Shown one piece after another: positions 56,504 to 64,000 of a DNA stretch of 64,000 nt. Below the pieces are notes generated by a model, which was not told the DNA's origin, did no database searches, and was given only the letters and a program-made list of their open reading frames with translations. Source of the stretch: Macropodus opercularis (lineage: Eukaryota > Chordata > Actinopteri > Anabantiformes > Osphronemidae); contig CM061092.1 in NCBI GenBank assembly GCA_030770545.1, positions 18,725,501 through 18,789,500 on the forward strand, written 5' to 3'. The translations under genes were made by a program, and so were the position numbers. The stretch's first letter is position 1, and every line of letters begins with the position of its first letter.

Positions 56504-57780
56504 TTTTTGCATCTTCCGGGAGGCAATAGCAGGCAGTAATCTCCATGAACGTTTAGTGGGTGACTGGGCCGTCAAGCTTGACGTGTAGCTGGGTTTAGGC
56601 TCCAGTCCCAATTGAGGCATGGCTTCAAATCCAACCACTGAAATTTGCGTAGTTAGTCCGTGAGTGACTGAGCTTTGAAAGTTTTTTTAAAAAAAAAATC
56701 AGATGGTGTTCATGAGAGAGAGCAGCTGACTGCAGTCCTTGAGAAGCCCGTTCAACTTAGCGTAGAGAGTCAACAGTGGTGTGACACGTGAGTGACCGAA
56801 AATGAGATACGCTCCTGCACTTCTGTTCACCTGCGGTTCATGACAAACTGATTGCAGTAGTTGGGATGAGAAACTAAAAGTTCTTGCACAAACTGTTTTG
56901 GTATCGCAGTCTGAGTGGTATTTTTCCAATGTTCTTCGGAGCGAAGGTGTGCGGCAATGGCACGGAGGACACGTGGTCAGCAAACCTTACCGTGGATTAT
57001 GGAAGGCCTGCATGCAAAGACCACAACTTCCAAGACCTTTTTCTGTGGCAGTGTGGCCGAGCACCCAAGGCGCTGGATTAAGGCTCCAGTCTCATTTAAG
57101 GTGTGGGATCTCTTAGAAAGTTCTAAATTTATCAAAGCGTAACCTCACAATGTACAAACTTTCAGGCGTGGTAAATTCTCGCATGAGTTCAAGTTTCTCA
57201 CGAATCCACTAGTGCCCCATGTGTGCGATACTGCTTCACGCTGAGCTGTAACAATCAAGCAGGTTTTGTGGAAACACCTTTGGCCAGACACACACTTCTT
57301 TGTATAGTAAGTTTGGAGTTCAAGGATCCAAGAGGTTAGGTACAGTGTCATTTCTTTTTCGTGAACTGGTGCCTTTACACAGAACCAGTAGAAGCCTTTA
57401 TTTCAAGGGGGCCCTAATGTGTAGGGGTTTCTCTTGTTTTTAAATCCGTCTGATTTGGAGAATCTATGAACAAGTAATGGTGTAGGAGGCTGTAAATTGT
57501 TCATTGTGAGTCAAAATCTACCTGCAAACACTTTAGAGTTAAGCTCTGTGTTTGAAAATACATTGCACCTAACCTCTTAGATCCTTGAACTCAAAACCTA
57601 CTATACAATAAAGTGCGTGTCTGGTCAAAGGTACTTCCACAAAACCCACTTGACTGTTAGAGCTCAGCGTCAAGTAAAATTGTATGATCTGTATGTAAAG
57701 CCACTATGGATATTCCACCCTGAGTCGCCTGTCTTAGGTCACACTGGCGTAATTGCTTTTTTGCTTTGCTTTGCTTTTAA

Positions 57781-57862
57781 GGTAGTGTGGCCGAGTGGTC
57801 TAAGGCGCTCGATTAAGGCTCCAGTCTCATTTGAGGCGTGGGTTCAAATCCCACCACTGCCA
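57781..57862 (+). tRNA. tRNA-Leu(AAG), unit 14, anticodon-stem mismatch
   Basis: The anticodon stem reads CTCGA against TCCAG, which puts a C-C mismatch in the middle of the stem. The anticodon AAG is kept. Function is doubtful. The same change is in unit 15. Confidence 0.85.
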
Positions 57863-58177
57863 AAACGCTCTGAGGCCAACAAAGCGTAACCTCTCAAAGT
57901 GCAGACATGTAGCGAATTCCCGTACGACTTCAAGTTTCTCATGAATCCACTAGTGCCCCATGTGTATGATTCTACCTCACGCTGAGCCGTATCAATCAAG
58001 TAGGTTGTGTGGAAGCACCTTTGGTTGCACTCTGAGCTATACCTGCGTAGGCATTGTCCACACACTTCTTTGTATTATAGGTTTGGAGCTTGGGTACAAT
58101 ACAATTTCTTTCTCCTAAGCTTCTGCCATTACACGGAACACTTAACTACACCCTAGTAGTAAACTAAAGGCTGTTTT

Positions 58178-58250
58178 CGAGCTAGCCAGGAGTCGAACCT
58201 AGAATCTTCTGATCCGAAGTCAGACGCGTTATCCATTACGCCACTAGCCC
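58178..58250 (-). tRNA. tRNA-Arg(TCG), unit 14
   Basis: Intact copy. Confidence 0.93.
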
Positions 58251-58349
58251 TGCTTTAGCTTGTGCACACATGTCGCAACATTGCCTGTACGCGATTGACA
58301 GCGACAAAGAGCATTGCATTGAACACCAAAACAAAGAAGAAGGTATCAG

Positions 58350-58421
58350 TGCCGTGACCCGGATTCGAACCGGGGTTGCTGCGGCCACAACGCAGAGTAC
58401 TAACCACTATACGATCACGGC
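58350..58421 (-). tRNA. tRNA-His(GTG), unit 14
   Basis: Intact, second variant class. Confidence 0.96.
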
Positions 58422-58493
58422 TGGGTTGCTGCAACTGTGCCTCCGTGCGAGGTAAACAACTAGTCCTTATTACATCCAACTAAAGGCTGTTTT

Positions 58494-58566
58494 CTAGCTA
58501 GCCAGGAGTCGAACCTAGAATCTTCTGATCCGTAGTCAGACGCGTTATCCATTGCGCCACTAGCCC
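58494..58566 (-). tRNA. tRNA-Arg(ACG), unit 14, acceptor mismatch
   Basis: The 3' strand ends CTAGCTAG instead of CTAGCTCG, so the first acceptor pair becomes G-A. The same change is in unit 15. Confidence 0.87.
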
Positions 58567-59027
58567 TGCGTTTGGGAGTGCATAGGTGTCACAATATTGC
58601 CTATACATCGTTGACAGGCAAACAAATATCTTCCCCCAGTTGTGGAGTTTGTCAGTTATCTGACAGTTTGCGAAGGTCGCAGGCGGCAAGAAAAGAAGCA
58701 GTAGTCATGTGTGTAGTTCTGAACTTTGCAACAACAAGCATAGCATTGAATGCAATACATAATTGTCACAACATTGCATGTACCTGCTTAATATCGACAA
58801 AAATCTTCCTGCACGTACACGTTTACTGAGTTTGGCACTTATGTGACTGCTCGTGAAGGTTGCAGGTGTCAGAAAGTGGACCAGACGTCTTTGTGTGTAG
58901 TTGTAATCTTTGTAACAGGAAGCATAGCATTTAATGCAATGATCACCAAAACAAACAAGTTAAGGGACGTCACAGTGACGAGACTGGGATTCGAACCGCA
59001 AATGCTGCAGTTTCTGACCGGCTCTCA

Positions 59028-59099
59028 AGCAGAGTGGCGCAGCGGAAGCGTGCTGGGCCCATAACCCAGAGGTCGATGGATCGAAACCATCCTCTGCTA
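59028..59099 (+). tRNA. Initiator tRNA-Met(CAT), unit 14
   Basis: Intact copy. Confidence 0.97.
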
Positions 59100-59318
59100 A
59101 TTGCGTTAGTGTTCGCCGTCAAGCTGTGTGATTAACACAGGGTATATGTTTTTGCCCTTTGCATTAAAGCACAAGTGTTCAGGGTTCTTTCCACCTCTTA
59201 ATGGTTCAGCGATCTGTATGTAAAGCCACTGTGGACATTCCACCCCGAGTCGCCCGTCTCAGGCCAGCCTGGCATTAGTGCTTTCTTTGTTAGCCATGCA
59301 TCAATTGCTTCCTTTTAA

Positions 59319-59400
59319 GGTAGTGTGGCCGAGTGGTCTAAGGCGCTGGATTTAGGCTCCAGTCTCAATTGAGGCGTGGGTTCAAATCCCACCGCTGCCA
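59319..59400 (+). tRNA. tRNA-Leu(TAG), unit 14
   Basis: Intact copy, followed directly by TTTTT. Confidence 0.96.
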
Positions 59401-60677
59401 TTTTTGCATCTTCCGGGAGGCAATAGCAGGCAGTAATCTCCATGAACGTTTAGTGGGTGACTGGGCCGTCAAGCTTGACGTGTAGCTGGGTTTAGGCTCC
59501 AGTCCCAATTGAGGCATGGCTTCAAATCCAACCACTGAAATTTGCGTAGTTAGTCCGTGAGTGACTGAGCTTTGAAAGTTTTTTTAAAAAAAAAATCAGA
59601 TGGTGTTCATGAGAGAGAGCAGCTGACTGCAGTCCTTGAGAAGCCCGTTCAACTTAGCGTAGAGAGTCAACAGTGGTGTGACACGTGAGTGACCGAAAAT
59701 GAGATACGCTCCTGCACTTCTGTTCACCTGCGGTTCATGACAAACTGATTGCAGTAGTTGGGATGAGAAACTAAAAGTTCTTGCACAAACTGTTTTGGTA
59801 TCGCAGTCTGAGTGGTATTTTTCCAATGTTCTTCGGAGCGAAGGTGTGCGGCAATGGCACGGAGGACACGTGGTCAGCAAACCTTACCGTGGATTATGGA
59901 AGGCCTGCATGCAAAGACCACAACTTCCAAGACCTTTTTCTGTGGCAGTGTGGCCGAGCACCCAAGGCGCTGGATTAAGGCTCCAGTCTCATTTAAGGTG
60001 TGGGATCTCTTAGAAAGTTCTAAATTTATCAAAGCGTAACCTCACAATGTACAAACTTTCAGGCGTGGTAAATTCTCGCATGAGTTCAAGTTTCTCACGA
60101 ATCCACTAGTGCCCCATGTGTGCGATACTGCTTCACGCTGAGCTGTAACAATCAAGCAGGTTTTGTGGAAACACCTTTGGCCAGACACACACTTCTTTGT
60201 ATAGTAAGTTTGGAGTTCAAGGATCCAAGAGGTTAGGTACAGTGTCATTTCTTTTTCGTGAACTGGTGCCTTTACACAGAACCAGTAGAAGCCTTTATTT
60301 CAAGGGGGCCCTAATGTGTAGGGGTTTCTCTTGTTTTTAAATCCGTCTGATTTGGAGAATCTATGAACAAGTAATGGTGTAGGAGGCTGTAAATTGTTCA
60401 TTGTGAGTCAAAATCTACCTGCAAACACTTTAGAGTTAAGCTCTGTGTTTGAAAATACATTGCACCTAACCTCTTAGATCCTTGAACTCAAAACCTACTA
60501 TACAATAAAGTGCGTGTCTGGTCAAAGGTACTTCCACAAAACCCACTTGACTGTTAGAGCTCAGCGTCAAGTAAAATTGTATGATCTGTATGTAAAGCCA
60601 CTATGGATATTCCACCCTGAGTCGCCTGTCTTAGGTCACACTGGCGTAATTGCTTTTTTGCTTTGCTTTGCTTTTAA

Positions 60678-60759
60678 GGTAGTGTGGCCGAGTGGTCTAA
60701 GGCGCTCGATTAAGGCTCCAGTCTCATTTGAGGCGTGGGTTCAAATCCCACCACTGCCA
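60678..60759 (+). tRNA. tRNA-Leu(AAG), unit 15, anticodon-stem mismatch
   Basis: Same CTCGA stem change as in unit 14. Confidence 0.85.
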
Positions 60760-61074
60760 AAACGCTCTGAGGCCAACAAAGCGTAACCTCTCAAAGTGCA
60801 GACATGTAGCGAATTCCCGTACGACTTCAAGTTTCTCATGAATCCACTAGTGCCCCATGTGTATGATTCTACCTCACGCTGAGCCGTATCAATCAAGTAG
60901 GTTGTGTGGAAGCACCTTTGGTTGCACTCTGAGCTATACCTGCGTAGGCATTGTCCACACACTTCTTTGTATTATAGGTTTGGAGCTTGGGTACAATACA
61001 ATTTCTTTCTCCTAAGCTTCTGCCATTACACGGAACACTTAACTACACCCTAGTAGTAAACTAAAGGCTGTTTT

Positions 61075-61147
61075 CGAGCTAGCCAGGAGTCGAACCTAGA
61101 ATCTTCTGATCCGAAGTCAGACGCGTTATCCATTACGCCACTAGCCC
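61075..61147 (-). tRNA. tRNA-Arg(TCG), unit 15
   Basis: Intact copy. Confidence 0.93.
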
Positions 61148-61246
61148 TGCTTTAGCTTGTGCACACATGTCGCAACATTGCCTGTACGCGATTGACAGCG
61201 ACAAAGAGCATTGCATTGAACACCAAAACAAAGAAGAAGGTATCAG

Positions 61247-61318
61247 TGCCGTGACCCGGATTCGAACCGGGGTTGCTGCGGCCACAACGCAGAGTACTAA
61301 CCACTATACGATCACGGC
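61247..61318 (-). tRNA. tRNA-His(GTG), unit 15
   Basis: Intact, second variant class. Confidence 0.96.
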
Positions 61319-61390
61319 TGGGTTGCTGCAACTGTGCCTCCGTGCGAGGTAAACAACTAGTCCTTATTACATCCAACTAAAGGCTGTTTT

Positions 61391-61463
61391 CTAGCTAGCC
61401 AGGAGTCGAACCTAGAATCTTCTGATCCGTAGTCAGACGCGTTATCCATTGCGCCACTAGCCC
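61391..61463 (-). tRNA. tRNA-Arg(ACG), unit 15, acceptor mismatch
   Basis: Same CTAGCTAG 3' end as in unit 14. Confidence 0.87.
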
Positions 61464-61924
61464 TGCGTTTGGGAGTGCATAGGTGTCACAATATTGCCTA
61501 TACATCGTTGACAGGCAAACAAATATCTTCCCCCAGTTGTGGAGTTTGTCAGTTATCTGACAGTTTGCGAAGGTCGCAGGCGGCAAGAAAAGAAGCAGTA
61601 GTCATGTGTGTAGTTCTGAACTTTGCAACAACAAGCATAGCATTGAATGCAATACATAATTGTCACAACATTGCATGTACCTGCTTAATATCGACAAAAA
61701 TCTTCCTGCACGTACACGTTTACTGAGTTTGGCACTTATGTGACTGCTCGTGAAGGTTGCAGGTGTCAGAAAGTGGACCAGACGTCTTTGTGTGTAGTTG
61801 TAATCTTTGTAACAGGAAGCATAGCATTTAATGCAATGATCACCAAAACAAACAAGTTAAGGGACGTCACAGTGACGAGACTGGGATTCGAACCGCAAAT
61901 GCTGCAGTTTCTGACCGGCTCTCA

Positions 61925-61996
61925 AGCAGAGTGGCGCAGCGGAAGCGTGCTGGGCCCATAACCCAGAGGTCGATGGATCGAAACCATCCTCTGCTA
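61925..61996 (+). tRNA. Initiator tRNA-Met(CAT), unit 15
   Basis: Intact copy. Confidence 0.97.
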
Positions 61997-62215
61997 ATTG
62001 CGTTAGTGTTCGCCGTCAAGCTGTGTGATTAACACAGGGTATATGTTTTTGCCCTTTGCATTAAAGCACAAGTGTTCAGGGTTCTTTCCACCTCTTAATG
62101 GTTCAGCGATCTGTATGTAAAGCCACTGTGGACATTCCACCCCGAGTCGCCCGTCTCAGGCCAGCCTGGCATTAGTGCTTTCTTTGTTAGCCATGCATCA
62201 ATTGCTTCCTTTTAA

Positions 62216-62297
62216 GGTAGTGTGGCCGAGTGGTCTAAGGCGCTGGATTTAGGCTCCAGTCTCAATTGAGGCGTGGGTTCAAATCCCACCGCTGCCA
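62216..62297 (+). tRNA. tRNA-Leu(TAG), unit 15
   Basis: Intact copy, followed directly by TTTTT. Confidence 0.96.
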
Positions 62298-63584
62298 TTT
62301 TTGCATCTTCCGGGAGGCAATAGCAGGCAGTAATCTCCATGAACGTTTAGTGGGTGACTGGGCCGTCAAGCTTGACGTGTAGCTGGGTTTAGGCTCCAGT
62401 CCCAATTGAGGCATGGCTTCAAATCCAACCACTGAAATTTGCGTAGTTAGTCCGTGAGTGACTGAGCTTTGAAAGTTTTTTTAAAAAAAAAATCAGATGG
62501 TGTTCATGAGAGAGAGCAGCTGACTGCAGTCCTTGAGAAGCCCGTTCAACTTAGCGTAGAGAGTCAACAGTGGTGTGACACGTGAGTGACCGAAAATGAG
62601 ATACGCTCCTGCACTTCTGTTCACCTGCGGTTCATGACAAACTGATTGCAGTAGTTGGGATGAGAAACTAAAAGTTCTTGCACAAACTGTTTTGGTATCG
62701 CAGTCTGAGTGGTATTTTTCCAATGTTCTTCGGAGCGAAGGTGTGCGGCAATGGCACGGAGGACACGTGGTCAGCAAACCTTACCGTGGATTATGGAAGG
62801 CCTGCATGCAAAGACCACAACTTCCAAGACCTTTTTCTGTGGCAGTGTGGCCGAGCACCCAAGGCGCTGGATTAAGGCTCCAGTCTCATTTAAGGTGTGG
62901 GATCTCTTAGAAAGTTCTAAATTTATCAAAGCGTAACCTCACAATGTACAAACTTTCAGGCGTGGTAAATTCTCGCATGAGTTCAAGTTTCTCACGAATC
63001 CACTAGTGCCCCATGTGTGCGATACTGCTTCACGCTGAGCTGTAACAATCAAGCAGGTTTTGTGGAAACACCTTTGGCCAGACACACACTTCTTTGTATA
63101 GTAAGTTTGGAGTTCAAGGATCCAAGAGGTTAGGTACAGTGTCATTTCTTTTTCGTGAACTGGTGCCTTTACACAGAACCAGTAGAAGCCTTTATTTCAA
63201 GGGGGCCCTAATGTGTAGGGGTTTCTCTTGTTTTTAAATCCGTCTGATTTGGAGAATCTATGAACAAGTAATGGTGTAGGAGGCTGTAAATTGTTCATTG
63301 TGAGTCAAAATCTACCTGCAAACACTTTAGAGTTAAGCTCTGTGTTTGAAAATACATTGCACCTAACCTCTTAGATCCTTGAACTCAAAACCTACTATAC
63401 AATAAAGTGCGTGTCTGGTCAAAGGTACTTCCACAAAACCCACTTGACTGTTAGAGCTCAGCGTCAAGTAAAATTGTATGATCTGTATGTAAAGCCACTA
63501 TGGATATTCCACCCTGAGTCGCCTGTCTTAGGTCACACTGGCGTAATTGCTTTTTTGCTTTGCTTTGCTTTGCTTTGCTTTTAA

Positions 63585-63666
63585 GGTAGTGTGGCCGAGT
63601 GGTCTAAGGCGCTGGATTAAGGCTCCAGTCTCGTTTGAGGCGTGGGTTCAAATCCCACCACTGCCA
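63585..63666 (+). tRNA. tRNA-Leu(AAG), unit 16
   Basis: Complete with an intact anticodon arm. The variable arm has CTCG-TT-TGAG as in units 8 and 12 but without their deletion. Five GCTTT repeats precede it. Confidence 0.95.
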
Positions 63667-63981
63667 AAACGCTCTGAGGCCAACAAAGCGTAACCTCTCA
63701 AAGTGCAGACATGTAGCGAATTCCCGTACGACTTCAAGTTTCTCATGAATCCACTAGTGCCCCATGTGTATGATTCTACCTCACGCTGAGCCGTAACAAT
63801 CAAGTAGGTTGTGTGGAAGCACCTTTGGTTGCACTCTGAGCTATACCTGCGTAGGCATTGTCCACACACTTCTTTGTATTACAGGTTTGGAGCTTGGGTA
63901 CAACACAATTTCTTTCTCCTAAGCTTCTGCCATTACACGGAACACTTAACTACACCCTAGTAGTAAACTAAAGGCTGTTTT

Positions 63982-64000
63982 CGAGCTAGCCAGGAGTCGA
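63982..64000 (-). tRNA. tRNA-Arg, 3' part only, cut by window edge
   Basis: Only the 3' acceptor strand and half of the T arm are inside the window. The flank matches that of Arg(TCG), so the anticodon is probably TCG but cannot be read here. Confidence 0.8.

Larger units (their letters stand above)
53797..56698. repeat. Array unit 13 (long)
   Basis: 2902 bp with all six tRNA genes. Confidence 0.96.
56699..59595. repeat. Array unit 14 (long)
   Basis: 2897 bp, one GCTTT repeat shorter than unit 13. It is a near-identical partner of unit 15. Confidence 0.96.
59596..62492. repeat. Array unit 15 (long)
   Basis: 2897 bp, a tandem duplicate of unit 14 that shares its private changes in Leu(AAG) and Arg(ACG). 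Confidence 0.96.
25779..64000. repeat. Tandem tRNA gene array, 16 units plus edge fragment
   Basis: Counted from the conserved block TCAGATGGTGTTCATGAGAG, unit starts fall at 26226, 28812, 31714, 34624, 37534, 39053, 40572, 43474, 44992, 47894, 49413, 52279, 53797, 56699, 59596 and 62493. Spacings are 2586, 2902, 2910, 2910, 1519, 1519, 2902, 1518, 2902, 1519, 2866, 1518, 2902, 2897 and 2897. All units are in the same direction. Long units carry six tRNA genes and short units one. The array runs off the right edge of the window. Confidence 0.97.
62493..64000. repeat. Array unit 16, cut by window edge
   Basis: Contains the Leu(AAG) pseudogene, Leu(AAG) and the first bases of Arg(TCG). After CACTCTGAG it continues with CTATACCTG, so it is a long-type unit. 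Confidence 0.95.

Noticed and set aside
26226..62777. Repeated open frames of 60-100 codons in every array unit
   Set aside because: They recur only because the DNA is repeated. They overlap tRNA genes or spacers on both strands, show no domain, no signal for Pol II expression, and change by frame-neutral spacer mutations.
25779..64000. CRISPR-like array
   Set aside because: Repeat length is kilobases, not tens of bases, there are no unique spacers of uniform length, and the genome is eukaryotic.
25779..64000. Satellite DNA without genes
   Set aside because: The units are tandem like a satellite but contain cloverleaf-forming genes with intact A and B boxes and, for some, terminators.

Overview
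The window is from a vertebrate nuclear genome, almost certainly a teleost fish. It holds split genes with GT/AG introns encoding vertebrate-specific proteins, many CA/GT and AT microsatellites, remains of fish-type LINEs, SINE-like and DNA elements, and a long tandem array of RNA polymerase III genes. Nothing in it looks bacterial or viral. All assignments rest on reading the sequence and on recalled family knowledge; no search was run.

Layout. 1-6775 is intergenic DNA with microsatellites and retroelement tails. 6776-8021 is a compact four-coding-exon gene for a BK-channel beta-2 subunit (kcnmb2, 233 aa). 9152-11390 is a nest of mobile-element fragments, including a broken R2/R4-type non-LTR retrotransposon with a YMDD reverse transcriptase core and a restriction-like endonuclease tail. 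11670-18044 is a complete 15-exon meprin A beta-subunit gene (mep1b, 682 aa), with a Tc1/mariner scrap, an AT/GT microsatellite and an RTE-type LINE tail in its introns. 18045-25778 is repeat-rich intergenic DNA, including a 5'-truncated antisense L2-like LINE (22640-24525) and a GC-rich stretch of unknown class.

From about 25779 to the right edge (more than 38 kb, running off the window) lies a tandem tRNA gene array. I count sixteen units (the last one cut) plus a decayed edge fragment. A long unit (about 2.9 kb) carries, left to right: a tRNA-Leu(AAG) pseudogene, tRNA-Leu(AAG) on +, tRNA-Arg(TCG) on -, tRNA-His(GTG) on -, tRNA-Arg(ACG) on -, a His-like relic on -, initiator tRNA-Met(CAT) on +, tRNA-Leu(TAG) on + and a 3' relic of tRNA-Leu(TAG). 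A short unit (about 1.52 kb) is the same thing after one 1383-bp deletion and keeps only tRNA-Leu(AAG). Short units occur at five places, mixed with long ones in a higher-order pattern that includes an 8.8-kb duplication. About 60 full-length tRNA-like genes are present. Several carry defects shared by neighbouring or duplicated units, the signature of unequal exchange and concerted evolution.

The two protein genes have no evident functional link to each other or to the array. The array is the most unusual part of the window: its unit seems to have been built by nested duplication, both isoacceptor pairs differ at the wobble base (Leu AAG/TAG, Arg ACG/TCG), one Arg gene looks like a recombinant, and two units carry a fold-back (templated palindrome) mutation.
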